Origin: Chryseobacterium oleae
GTDB lineage: Bacteria > Bacteroidota > Bacteroidia > Flavobacteriales > Weeksellaceae
Assembly: GCF_900115055.1 (NCBI RefSeq)
Contig: NZ_FOVD01000006.1
Span: 269,258 to 333,257 of the forward strand
Reading direction: 5' to 3'
DNA: 64,000 nt
In this document: positions 16,341 through 24,454 of the stretch, piece after piece
Position numbering within the stretch: position 1 is the stretch's first letter
Layout: the number at the start of each line of letters is the position of its first letter
The notes under the pieces: generated by a model
What the model was told of the DNA's origin: nothing
The model's database searches: none
The model's input: only the letters and a program-made list of their open reading frames with translations
Program-made: the position numbers and the translations under genes

Positions 16341-18050
16341 TTAATACACATCTTTAACATATCTGCCGCTGAGTTCCAGCTCTTCAAGATAATTCTGCGC
16401 TTGTTCCGGGCTGTGTTTTCCCTTATCCTGAATAATGTTCAGAATGGTTTTCTCAACCTCTTTACTCATAGGTTCTTTAGCGCCGCAAACGTAAAGTGAA
16501 GCACCTCCTTCCAGCCAGTGATAGACTTCCTCTGCTTTTTGTTCCAGTTTATGCTGAACGTATATTTTTTCGGCGGTGTCTCTGGAAAAGGCAAGATCAA
16601 GATGGGCCAATGCTCCTGTTTTCAGAAAGTCCTGAAGTTCGGCCTGATAAAGGAAGTCTGAAACGAAAGTCCGGTCTCCGAAAAAGAGCCAGTTTCTGCC
16701 TTCTGCTCCCACAGCATCCCGTTCGTAGAGAAAAGATCTGAAAGGCGCAATACCTGTTCCCGGACCAATCATAATGATATCTTTCTCCGGCTTCGGAAGT
16801 CTGAAATGTTTGGCTTCCTGGATATAAAATTCGATGTCTTCCCCTTCTTTAAATTCTGCCAGAAAACCGCTGCACAAGCCGTTTTGCTTTTTTTCATTGA
16901 TGAAAAACTCTGATTTAGCAACTGTAATATGAATTTCGCTGTCTCCGTGGGCTTCAAATGAGGAAGAAACAGAATACAAACGAGGCGACTGTCCAGTCAA
17001 AACCGGAATAAACTGTTCAAGTTCATCAGCATTTTTTACAGGATAAATTCTCAGCAGATCGAGAAGACTTAATCTCACTTCGGGAATAGAATGCCCTGTG
17101 ATCTGTGCATATTGAGCGACTGTTGTTTTAAGCAGATAGCTGATATTAAGATGTTTGTAGAGCAATTCTTTTGCGCTGGCTGTAATTTTTGCCGTTTTAA
17201 TCTGCTTTTCAGGATCAATTCCGGTTAAGCTAATTATTTCTTCAACCTCATCTTTTGAATTGAAAGCGATCACGCCCAATGCATCACCGGGGCTATACAT
17301 CAGAGGTTCTTCAGTTTCTATTTCTATATGGTAGGTTTCCTTGTCAGAACCTATATCATTAAGGTTGATGATGGTTGAAATTTTTCCCTGATATTTTTTC
17401 CTTCCGGTTGATGTTTTTACAGCAACCGCAGTTTTCTGGCTGCTTTCTTTGGTTTTATTGGCAACATCCAGAATATGTTCTGCCCAGACATGAGCTTCCT
17501 GTTCATAATCAATATCACATCTTTTTAAAGGAAGAATGCGCTGTGCTCCCAATACTTCAAAACGGGAATCGATGTCTTCTCCTGTTTTGCAGAACAAAGG
17601 ATAACTACTGTCTCCCAAGGCAAGAACACCAAATTTCAAATGACTGATATTCAAATCATTTTCATGAATGTGGTCATAAAATTTTTTCGCCAGGACAGGT
17701 GGGTCACCTTCTCCCTGAGTACTGATAATGATGAAGAACAAATCTTCTTTGGCAAGATCTTTCGGTTTGTACTGGGAAAGGTCTGCCAGTTTTACCTGCA
17801 CCCCCTTTTTCTTGATCACTCCCGCTAGTTCAACTGCCAATTTCTTACTGTTTCCGGTTTCAGTGCCATACGCAAGGGTAATTTTCTTCGGAGAAACGAC
17901 ATCGGTATCAATGTCCGAGGTAACCTGATGCTGTACGGCGGCAGATATTCCGGCAATTCCAGCGAGAAAACCACTGGCCCAGACCGCTTCATCTCTTGAA
18001 AAATCTCCTGATATTTCTTTAAGGGCTTTTAATTTAGTTTCAGACAGCAT
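16341..18050 (-). CDS. cysJ: Sulfite reductase [NADPH] flavoprotein (alpha subunit)
   Basis: 569 residues. Flavodoxin domain at ~55-200 (LAYGTETGNSKKLA binds FMN), FAD domain (PRLYSVSSSFEAHGD), and NADPH domain (IGPGTGIAPFRSFLYER; LYVCGAKEPMSKEVE), ending in RYVKDVY as in known CysJ. It passes electrons NADPH-FAD-FMN to CysI. The 5' end overlaps the 3' end of cobA by 11 bp, so translation is probably coupled. The ~45-residue N-terminal extension (LSETKLKALKEISGDF) is typical of the family. Confidence 0.95.
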   Translation of the reverse strand: MLSETKLKALKEISGDFSRDEAVWASGFLAGIAGISAAVQHQVTSDIDTDVVSPKKITLAYGTETGNSKKLAVELAGVIKKKGVQVKLADLSQYKPKDLAKEDLFFIIISTQGEGDPPVLAKKFYDHIHENDLNISHLKFGVLALGDSSYPLFCKTGEDIDSRFEVLGAQRILPLKRCDIDYEQEAHVWAEHILDVANKTKESSQKTAVAVKTSTGRKKYQGKISTIINLNDIGSDKETYHIEIETEEPLMYSPGDALGVIAFNSKDEVEEIISLTGIDPEKQIKTAKITASAKELLYKHLNISYLLKTTVAQYAQITGHSIPEVRLSLLDLLRIYPVKNADELEQFIPVLTGQSPRLYSVSSSFEAHGDSEIHITVAKSEFFINEKKQNGLCSGFLAEFKEGEDIEFYIQEAKHFRLPKPEKDIIMIGPGTGIAPFRSFLYERDAVGAEGRNWLFFGDRTFVSDFLYQAELQDFLKTGALAHLDLAFSRDTAEKIYVQHKLEQKAEEVYHWLEGGASLYVCGAKEPMSKEVEKTILNIIQDKGKHSPEQAQNYLEELELSGRYVKDVY

Positions 18051-18885
18051 ATTCCAGTATATTTTGATGGTTGGAGACTAAGGTTCCGTTCGTTACAGAT
18101 TTAAAGTAAATCCCTTCCTGTATAGTTGATTCCAGCCACGAAAATTCTTCATGCAGATTCACCACCTTCCCTATCACCACCAATGACGGAGATACAAAGT
18201 CTTTATTTCCAAAGTTTTGCTGAAAATCTTCCAGAGAAGAGGTGTAAACTTTCTGATAAGGTGTGGTCGCCTGTTCTATGATGGCTATTTTCTTATCCTC
18301 CGTTTTGCCCAAGGCCAGGAATTTCTCTACCAGGCTGTTCAGATTTCCTTTAGACATATAAAAAACCAGTGTGTCATCGGATGTTCCGAGCTCTTTCCAA
18401 TAGGCATCGCTTAGAATTTCTTTTTTATAGTAGGTCAGAAAACGGACGGATGTTGCATATCCTCTGGCGGTTAAAGGTATCCCCGCATAAGCCGCTGCTC
18501 CGGATGCCGCTGTAATTCCCGGAACGATTTCAAAGGCTATATGATGCTCTTTCAATGCTTTCAGTTCGTCTAAAACATTGGAAAAAAAGGAGATGTCCCC
18601 GCCTTTGAGTCTTACTACTGTTTTCCCCTGTAAAGCATAGTCTACAATCAGGGTATTGATATGGGTCTGAGGTGTAGAAGCGTTTTTGCTGCATTCTTTT
18701 CCTACATAGATGATTTCGGTATTCTTATTCGCGTAACGGCCTAATATTTCAGGACTTACGAGACGGTCACACAGGATGATATCGGCTGAGGCAATGGCTT
18801 TTACGGCCTTCACAGTGATTAGATCAGGGTCGCCAGGTCCTGCACCCACAAGGTAAACCTTTGGTGTTGTATTCAGTTTTTTCAT
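18040..18885 (-). CDS. cobA: Uroporphyrinogen-III C-methyltransferase
   Basis: 281 residues of the SUMT family: VYLVGAGPGDPDLITVKA at the N-terminus is the SAM-binding signature, and VRLKGGDISFF, GITAASGAAAYAGIPLT and the TLVFYMSKGN region follow. It adds two methyl groups to uroporphyrinogen III to make precorrin-2, the substrate of the dehydrogenase domain encoded at the end of this operon. The ~35-residue C-terminal tail (FSWLESTIQEGIYFKS) is slightly longer than usual. The stop overlaps the cysJ start. Cobalamin genes are absent here, so the role is siroheme. Confidence 0.95.
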   Translation of the reverse strand: MKKLNTTPKVYLVGAGPGDPDLITVKAVKAIASADIILCDRLVSPEILGRYANKNTEIIYVGKECSKNASTPQTHINTLIVDYALQGKTVVRLKGGDISFFSNVLDELKALKEHHIAFEIVPGITAASGAAAYAGIPLTARGYATSVRFLTYYKKEILSDAYWKELGTSDDTLVFYMSKGNLNSLVEKFLALGKTEDKKIAIIEQATTPYQKVYTSSLEDFQQNFGNKDFVSPSLVVIGKVVNLHEEFSWLESTIQEGIYFKSVTNGTLVSNHQNILEYAV

Positions 18886-18909
18886 TTTAAATCTTCTTAT
18901 GGATGTTAT

Positions 18910-19821
18910 TTAGAAAAGCCCTTCTATGGACAGGTATCTTTCGCCTGTGTCATAATTCACTGTAAGTACAGTGGCTCCTGCAGGGATCTGAGGAAGTTTT
19001 TTCGCAACCGCAGCTAAAGCGGCTCCCGTAGAAATTCCTACAAACAGGCCTTCTCTTTTGGCAGCTTCTTTAGTAAATTCAAAAGCTTCGTCTTTATTGA
19101 TCTGTACAATTTCGTCCAGCAGTCCGGTATCAAGGATTGACGGAACAAATCCCGCTCCCAGGCCCTGAAGTGGATGTGGTGCCGGAGCTCCTCCACTAAG
19201 AACCGGGGATAATTCTGGTTCTACAGCAATTACTTTGAGGTTAGGAAATTTCTGTTTCAATACCTGTGCAAGCCCTGTGATGTGGCCGCCAGTTCCTACG
19301 CCGGTGATCAGGTAGTCCAGTCCTTCCGGAAAGTCTTTCAGGATTTCCTGAGCCGTGGTTTCAACATGAACTTTAACGTTAGCAGGATTGTCAAACTGTC
19401 TCGGGATCCATGAATTTGGAGTTTCTTTGGCCAGTTCTTCCGCTTTTTCAATGGCCCCTTTCATTCCTTTTTCTCTTGGAGTCAGAACGAATTCCGCTCC
19501 ATAAGATTCCATAATTTTCCGGCGTTCCAAACTCATACTTTCGGGCATCACCAGAATAAGCTTATAGTTTTTTACAGCGGCTACCAGGGCAAGTCCGATG
19601 CCTGTATTTCCGCTGGTAGGTTCTATAATGACGCTGTTTTCATTCAGCAATCCTTTAGCTTCAGCATCTTCTATCATAGATAAAGCAATTCTGTCTTTGA
19701 TGCTTCCTCCGGGATTGGCTTTTTCCAGTTTGATCCAGACTTCATGTCCGGTATCGAAAAGCTTATTAATTTTTACGACCGGGGTATTTCCGATGGTTTC
19801 TAGTGTGTTTTGGAACTTCAT
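18910..19821 (-). CDS. cysK: Cysteine synthase A (O-acetylserine sulfhydrylase)
   Basis: 303 residues, PLP-dependent beta family. The PLP lysine is in GGSIKDRIA, the substrate loop is PTSGNTGIG, and the phosphate loop is GVGTGGH. It joins sulfide with O-acetylserine to form cysteine, the last step of the operon's pathway. Length and motifs match CysK rather than cystathionine beta-synthase. The upstream gap to cysE (155 bp) contains a degenerate palindromic repeat. Confidence 0.95.
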   Translation of the reverse strand: MKFQNTLETIGNTPVVKINKLFDTGHEVWIKLEKANPGGSIKDRIALSMIEDAEAKGLLNENSVIIEPTSGNTGIGLALVAAVKNYKLILVMPESMSLERRKIMESYGAEFVLTPREKGMKGAIEKAEELAKETPNSWIPRQFDNPANVKVHVETTAQEILKDFPEGLDYLITGVGTGGHITGLAQVLKQKFPNLKVIAVEPELSPVLSGGAPAPHPLQGLGAGFVPSILDTGLLDEIVQINKDEAFEFTKEAAKREGLFVGISTGAALAAVAKKLPQIPAGATVLTVNYDTGERYLSIEGLF

Positions 19822-19860
19822 ACCGATTCAATTTTATATTGTTTTTAAACTTATAAACAT

Positions 19861-19976
19861 TAATTTTTACCATTAAGATTCATTAAGTGATTAAGAACAT
19901 TAAGAAGAATATCTTCGATATTCATTAAGCTGGGCTTAACTTTCTTAATTTCTAAATCAATCTTAATGGTTATTTT
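19861..19976. repeat. Degenerate 'CATTAAG' inverted repeat between cysE and cysK
   Basis: CCATTAAGATTCATTAAG at the left and AATCTTAATGG at the right pair end to end, with repeated CATTAAG words and an AATATCTTCGATATT hairpin in the middle. It resembles the CATTAAGGAGAATTAAG part of the repeat at 46031-46609. It lies inside the operon and could stabilise or attenuate the transcript. Confidence 0.6.
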
Positions 19977-20807
19977 TTATATCACAAATGTTAAAGATTC
20001 AGGAAGGGTTCCGTTATCTTTTATTTTTATTTCACTTTTATGATAGACCAGAGAGCCGGAAGGAACGTTTTGTGTGATCCATACATTTCCTCCGATAACG
20101 CTGTCTCTGCCTATGGTCGTATTCCCGCCCAAAATGGTCGCTCCGGAATAAATAATGACATGGTCTTCGATATTGGGATGCCTTTTCTCATTGGCTTTAT
20201 CCTTTGAAACATTTAAGGCTCCGAGCGTTACGCCCTGATACAGTTTTACATGGTTTCCGATCTCCGTTGTTTCTCCAATCACAATTCCGGTTCCGTGGTC
20301 GATAAAGAAATATTTTCCAATCACCGCACCCGGATGGATGTCTATTCCGGTTTTGCTGTGGGCATACTCTGATATCACACGAGGCAGTATTTTTACCTTT
20401 TGAATCCAGAGCTGATGGGAGATCCTGTACACATACGTAGCAAAAAAGCCGGGATATGAGAGGAGGATTTCTTCCAGTGATTCTGTAGCGGGATCAAATT
20501 CTAAAATAGATTCGGCATCCAGAATCAGTGTGCTGTAGATATCAGGTAATACGAGAAACAATTTGTCGGTCTGCTCTTTAGCAAAAACCTCATCTTCCGA
20601 AGCGTTCTTTATCAGATCAAAAAGAATTTTCTGCACATCTTCAAACCTGTCATGAAGCTGATCTTCCGTATTGATTTTTTCCGGAAGAAACAGGATATTA
20701 TACAGGTCTGTGACAAAATTTTCCATCTTCCTTTTGTCAAAGAATCCCTGAGAACTGCTTTGCTTTTTTTCAAGGATTTTCTTAATAAAATACTCTGAAA
20801 CTTTCAT
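19977..20807 (-). CDS. cysE: Serine O-acetyltransferase
   Basis: 276 residues. N-terminal helical domain (~1-150) followed by a left-handed beta-helix of hexapeptide repeats: IHPGAVIGKYFFIDHG carries the catalytic His, GIVIGETTEIGNHVKLYQG the acetyl-CoA side, then TIGRDSVIGG. It makes O-acetylserine for CysK. The C-terminus ends PESLTFVI with a hydrophobic tail, compatible with binding into CysK as in the cysteine synthase complex. Three bp separate it from cysN. Confidence 0.93.
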   Translation of the reverse strand: MKVSEYFIKKILEKKQSSSQGFFDKRKMENFVTDLYNILFLPEKINTEDQLHDRFEDVQKILFDLIKNASEDEVFAKEQTDKLFLVLPDIYSTLILDAESILEFDPATESLEEILLSYPGFFATYVYRISHQLWIQKVKILPRVISEYAHSKTGIDIHPGAVIGKYFFIDHGTGIVIGETTEIGNHVKLYQGVTLGALNVSKDKANEKRHPNIEDHVIIYSGATILGGNTTIGRDSVIGGNVWITQNVPSGSLVYHKSEIKIKDNGTLPESLTFVI

Positions 20808-20810
20808 GTT

Positions 20811-22049
20811 TTACTGAATTATACATGCCGCAACGGTAGCATTGGAGGTTTCATCTACCAAAATTGCCGATCCCGTTTTTTTATTGCTTATAAAATCATC
20901 AAAAACCAAAGGTTGCGCGGTTTTAATGGTTACTTTCGCGATTTCATTAAGCTTGATTTCTCCTTCTGAATCTTCCTGTTCCAGCGTATTGACATTGATC
21001 TTGTAGTCTACGTGTTTTACCACCGCTTTCAACTGTCTGCTGTGATGCTGTATCAGGTATCTATTCCCCGGCTGCAAGCTTTTATGATCGAGCCAGCACA
21101 ATAATACTTCCACTTCTTTTTCAACATTAGGAAGTTCTTCTGCTGATGCAAAGAAATCTCCGCGGCTCACATCGATGTCTTCTGTAATCTGGATGACAGC
21201 CGGCTGCCCTTCAAATGCTTCCTGAACCTCAGCACCATTTACTTCTATGGTTGCTATTTCAGTAATAATTCCTGCCGGAAGTATGGCTATTTTATCTCCT
21301 TTCTTAAAACTTCCACTGATGATCTGTCCCGCATATCCACGGTAATCGTGAAGCTCTTCTGTCTGAGGACGGATGACATACTGCACCTGGAAACGGCTTC
21401 CGCTGTTGTGTACATCATCAAGTTCCACCTCCTCCAGATAATCGAGCAGAGAACTTCCCTGATACCAGTCTGTGGTGGATGACAGGGAAACAATATTATC
21501 TCCTTTCAGTGCGGAAATAGGGAAATAGGTGACATCATTTAAGCCTAACCCTTCTGCAATCTTAGAATAATCTGCTTTAATGCTTTCAAAAACTTCTTCC
21601 GAATAGTCCACCATATCCATTTTATTGATTGCAACAGCTACCTTTTTCAATTTAAGTAACGAAGCGATGATGGAATGTCTTCTGGTCTGTTCAATAACTC
21701 CTTTTCTGGCATCGATCAGAATCACCATCAGATCTGAGTTGGAAGCTCCTGTGATCATATTTCTGGTATACTGAACGTGTCCCGGAGCATCTGCGATGAT
21801 AAATTTTCTTTTTGACGTCGAAAAGTACCGGTAAGCCACATCAATGGTGATTCCCTGTTCCCTTTCCGCCCGAAGTCCATCCGTTAAAAGCGCCAGATCT
21901 ACTCCGTCTTCATTTTTGTTTTTAGAATGTTTTTCAAGGACTTCCAGCTGATCCTGCAAAATACTTTTGCTATCGTAAAGCAGTCTGCCGATGAGGGTAC
22001 TTTTGCCGTCATCTACGCTTCCTGCTGTTATAAATCTTAATATATCCAC
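20811..22049 (-). CDS. cysN: Sulfate adenylyltransferase large subunit (GTPase)
   Basis: About 412 residues starting at the GTG at 22049, giving a normal N-terminus (DILRFITAGSVDDGKST, P-loop at about 10-18). The open frame extends 29 codons upstream to 22136, but those codons lie in a degenerate repeat and match no expected domain. Translation-factor GTPase motifs: DAPGHVQYTRNM (G3) and NKMDMV (G4), then EF-Tu-like beta-barrel domains. CysN hydrolyses GTP to drive APS formation by CysD. No CysC (APS kinase) domain is fused at the C-terminus, agreeing with direct APS reduction by CysH. Confidence 0.93.
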   Translation of the reverse strand: MDILRFITAGSVDDGKSTLIGRLLYDSKSILQDQLEVLEKHSKNKNEDGVDLALLTDGLRAEREQGITIDVAYRYFSTSKRKFIIADAPGHVQYTRNMITGASNSDLMVILIDARKGVIEQTRRHSIIASLLKLKKVAVAINKMDMVDYSEEVFESIKADYSKIAEGLGLNDVTYFPISALKGDNIVSLSSTTDWYQGSSLLDYLEEVELDDVHNSGSRFQVQYVIRPQTEELHDYRGYAGQIISGSFKKGDKIAILPAGIITEIATIEVNGAEVQEAFEGQPAVIQITEDIDVSRGDFFASAEELPNVEKEVEVLLCWLDHKSLQPGNRYLIQHHSRQLKAVVKHVDYKINVNTLEQEDSEGEIKLNEIAKVTIKTAQPLVFDDFISNKKTGSAILVDETSNATVAACIIQ

Positions 22050-22059
22050 GAGTTTTTTG

Positions 22060-22172
22060 TTATAAATGATTAATGATGATTGATTAATGATGAGCAATAA
22101 GTAATGGGTAATATGTCCTTTGGTACTATTTTCCACGCTGTATGATTGCTAATTACTCATTGCTCATTACTT
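22060..22172. repeat. Palindromic 'TAATGAGCAATAAGTAATG' repeat between cysD and cysN
   Basis: TGAGCAATAAGTAATGGGTA on the left and AATTACTCATTGCTCATTAC on the right are imperfect inverted copies around a 30-base centre. The words recur in other gaps. Located within the operon, before the cysN start; a role in mRNA structure is inferred. Confidence 0.6.
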
Positions 22173-22173
22173 A

Positions 22174-23082
22174 TTAAAAATAGCCTCCTTTTTTCCGGTC
22201 TTCCATTGCCGCCTCCGTTACCCGGTCGTCAATTCTGGTTTCTCCTCTTTCTGAGATTCTGGTAGCTACAATTTCTTCAATCACGGTGTCTACGGTAGCA
22301 GCTTCAGATTCTACTGCTGCGGTACAGGTCATATCTCCTACGGTGCGATAGCGTATTCTTTTGGTCGTTACGATATCACTTTCTTCCAGAACTGCAAACT
22401 CGGAATTCGCAATCCACTGTCCGTTAAGGTCTACTACTTCTCTTTCATGCGAAAAGTAAATAGATGGTAAGCCTATATTTTCTCTCCGGATATAATTCCA
22501 GACATCAAGTTCTGTCCAGTTGCTGATTGGAAAAACTCTTACATTTTCCCCTTTCTGAATTTTTCCATTGAAAATATTCCACAATTCAGGTCGCTGAAGT
22601 TTAGGATCCCATTGTCCAAACTCATCCCGGACAGAGAATATCCTTTCCTTGGCTCTGGCTTTTTCCTCATCTCTTCTTGCTCCTCCAATGCATGCATCAA
22701 ATTCGAATTCTTCAATCGTGTCAAGAAGGGTGAAGGTCTGCAGCCAATTTCTGCTTGGAAATTTTCCTTTCGGTTCCGTCAGTTTTCTTTTATGAATCGT
22801 GTCTTCTACTTTTCTTACGACCAAATCTACATTGATCTCTGTGGTCAGCTGATCCCTGAAGTCTAAAACTTCCTGAAAATTGTGTCCTGTATCCACGTGA
22901 ACAAAAGTGAACGGGATTTTTCCGTAAGGAAATGCTTTGGCAGCCAAATGAGCCAGCACAATGCTGTCTTTTCCACCGCTGAACAGTAAAGCCGGACGCT
23001 CAAACTGCCCTGCTACTTCCCGTAAAATATAGATGGATTCAGCTTCTAACTGATCTAAATAATTCAAATGATATAATGACAT
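22174..23082 (-). CDS. cysD: Sulfate adenylyltransferase small subunit
   Basis: 302 residues of the adenylyl-transferring PP-loop ATPase family: LLFSGGKDS at ~32-40 is the PP-loop, with VHVDTGHNF and the C-terminal MTCTAAVESEA segment and basic KKGGYF end typical of CysD. It joins ATP and sulfate to make APS, driven by CysN. It is 11 bp after cysH and separated from cysN by a repeat-containing gap. Confidence 0.96.
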   Translation of the reverse strand: MSLYHLNYLDQLEAESIYILREVAGQFERPALLFSGGKDSIVLAHLAAKAFPYGKIPFTFVHVDTGHNFQEVLDFRDQLTTEINVDLVVRKVEDTIHKRKLTEPKGKFPSRNWLQTFTLLDTIEEFEFDACIGGARRDEEKARAKERIFSVRDEFGQWDPKLQRPELWNIFNGKIQKGENVRVFPISNWTELDVWNYIRRENIGLPSIYFSHEREVVDLNGQWIANSEFAVLEESDIVTTKRIRYRTVGDMTCTAAVESEAATVDTVIEEIVATRISERGETRIDDRVTEAAMEDRKKGGYF

Positions 23083-23093
23083 ATTTTATTTTT

Positions 23094-23807
23094 TTATTGA
23101 TGAACATGTAAGCCGCATTCCTTTTTATCGGCATCTTCCCACCACCATCTTCCGGCTCTGAAATCTTCCCCTTCTTTGATCGCTCTGGTACAGGGCTCAC
23201 ATCCGATGCTTACAAATCCTTTTTTGTGAAGGTGATTATAAGGAAGGTGTTGCGTTTTTACATAGTCTGTCACCTGTTCTGTGGTCCAGTGAAGGATGGG
23301 ATGAAATTTGATGATCTGATGATCAGGATCCCACTCCAGCTGTGGCATTTCTTTTCTGCCTGCGGAATGTTCTGATCTTAAACCTGTAATCCAGACCTTA
23401 TATCCCTGAAGTGCTCTTTTTAGAGGAATAACCTTTCGGATATTACAGCAGGCTTTTCTCTTTTCTACGGATTGATAAAAAGAATCCGGTCCGTTTTCTG
23501 ACACAAACTGCTGCAGCGATTCCGGATCCGGATAATACGCTTTAATATTTTTTTTGAAGAAAGCTCTGGAGGAAGTCCAGGTCTCATAAGTCTGCTCAAA
23601 AAGTCGTCCCGTATCCAGTGTGAAAATATCAATATTCAGGTTTTTTATCAGGTGAGTCACTACCTGATCCTCGTAACTGAAGCTGGTAGAAAAAATGACT
23701 TCACCAGGAAACCTGTTGGCAAGAACTTCTAAAAAATCATCATTAAAAGCACCTGCAGAGGCCTTTTCCAGTAATTGATTGAATTCTATTTTCAGGGTAT
23801 TTTCCAT
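23094..23807 (-). CDS. cysH: Assimilatory adenylyl-sulfate (APS) reductase
   Basis: 237 residues. It reduces activated sulfate to sulfite using thioredoxin. PP-loop-like SFSYEDQVV and TLDTGRLF bind the nucleotide. Cys120-Cys121 (KACCNIRKV) and Cys203/Cys206 (GCEPC) are the [4Fe-4S] ligands that distinguish APS reductases from PAPS reductases, and Cys231 in KKECGLH is the catalytic residue. With no cysC in the operon this indicates direct use of APS. It is the first structural gene, with a promoter and palindromic operator just upstream (23830-23873). Confidence 0.94.
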   Translation of the reverse strand: MENTLKIEFNQLLEKASAGAFNDDFLEVLANRFPGEVIFSTSFSYEDQVVTHLIKNLNIDIFTLDTGRLFEQTYETWTSSRAFFKKNIKAYYPDPESLQQFVSENGPDSFYQSVEKRKACCNIRKVIPLKRALQGYKVWITGLRSEHSAGRKEMPQLEWDPDHQIIKFHPILHWTTEQVTDYVKTQHLPYNHLHKKGFVSIGCEPCTRAIKEGEDFRAGRWWWEDADKKECGLHVHQ

Positions 23808-23829
23808 GTTGAATTGAAATTAACTCCTG

Positions 23830-23861
23830 CAAATATATATAAATCCTATTTATCCTACCAA
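23830..23861 (-). promoter_or_regulatory. Promoter of the cys operon
   Basis: On the minus strand TTG (23859-23861), 21 bp, then TATATTTG (23830-23837), an exact Bacteroidetes core 22 bp before the cysH ATG. The -33 TTG lies inside the palindrome at 23851-23873. Confidence 0.65.
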
Positions 23862-23873
23862 ATTAGTAGGATA
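23851..23873. promoter_or_regulatory. Palindromic operator, probable Rrf2 site
   Basis: TATCCTAC-caaatta-GTAGGATA: perfect 8-bp arms around a 7-bp AT-rich centre, overlapping the -33 element of the cysH promoter; a further partial half-site AAATCCTATT lies beside it. Size and symmetry fit a dimeric Rrf2 protein, and the Rrf2 gene begins the cluster. Repression by occlusion is the simplest reading. Confidence 0.7.
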
Positions 23874-23891
23874 TAAAAATTAAAAAAAAAT

Positions 23892-24308
23892 TCAGCTGTT
23901 TTTTATAAAGGAAGTAAGAGTCGCTTCCATCATGCTTTTTCTTGTTTTTTCTCTTACGATCATCAGTTCATTTCTGAGATAACAGGTTGCCTCATCGACA
24001 CAGTCATCGCAAGGTTCGTAGAAATTCAGTGAAATACAAGGAGTTAAGGCAATCGGACCTTCGAAAATACGGTAGATATCTGCCAGCGAAACATCGTCAG
24101 GAGACTTCAGAAGATAATATCCACCGGCATTTCCCTGTTTGCTGTTGACCAATTTGGCTCTTTTCAGCTCGAGAAGAATCTGCTCTAAGAATTTTTTGGA
24201 AATATTCTCATCCTGTGCAATAACGGCCGTTGACAAAAATCCCTGGTTGTAGTTTCTTGCCAATCTAACCATCGCTTTCAAAGCATATTTGCAACGTTTG
24301 GACATCAT
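23892..24308 (-). CDS. Rrf2-family transcriptional regulator of cysteine genes
   Basis: 138 residues. N-terminal winged helix (CKYALKAMVRLARN; LEQILLELKRAKLVNSKQGNAGGYYL) typical of Rrf2. A Cys cluster at ~91-109 (PCISLNFYEPCDDCVDEATC) has four cysteines, resembling Fe-S-binding members such as IscR or NsrR; CymR-type members sense cysteine synthase status instead. Lying 84 bp ahead of cysH in the same direction, it probably controls the whole operon through the palindrome at 23851. The Fe-S option would tie sulfate reduction to Fe-S cluster supply. Confidence 0.88.
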   Translation of the reverse strand: MMSKRCKYALKAMVRLARNYNQGFLSTAVIAQDENISKKFLEQILLELKRAKLVNSKQGNAGGYYLLKSPDDVSLADIYRIFEGPIALTPCISLNFYEPCDDCVDEATCYLRNELMIVREKTRKSMMEATLTSFIKNS

Positions 24309-24429
24309 AATTGATGCAAGTTATAACAATTTATTTGATTAACGAAATCGCAGCTTTAGATTAAAAAAATCAATCCGGATAACCCTTTGAAAATATCCCT
24401 CAAAGTTCAGTTTTGAAAAATTTACATTG

Positions 24430-24437
24430 TATATTTG
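24430..24437 (+). promoter_or_regulatory. Promoter core TATATTTG of pepT
   Basis: Exact TAnnTTTG core 17 bp before the pepT ATG at 24455, with a TTTTG 14 bp upstream (shorter than the usual spacing). Confidence 0.5.
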
Positions 24438-24454
24438 TTGGAAATTTATGATCG

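Noticed and set aside
22050..22136. 29-codon N-terminal extension of CysN
   Set aside because: It is encoded in the palindromic repeat and precedes the canonical N-terminus; GTG at 22049 is a better start.
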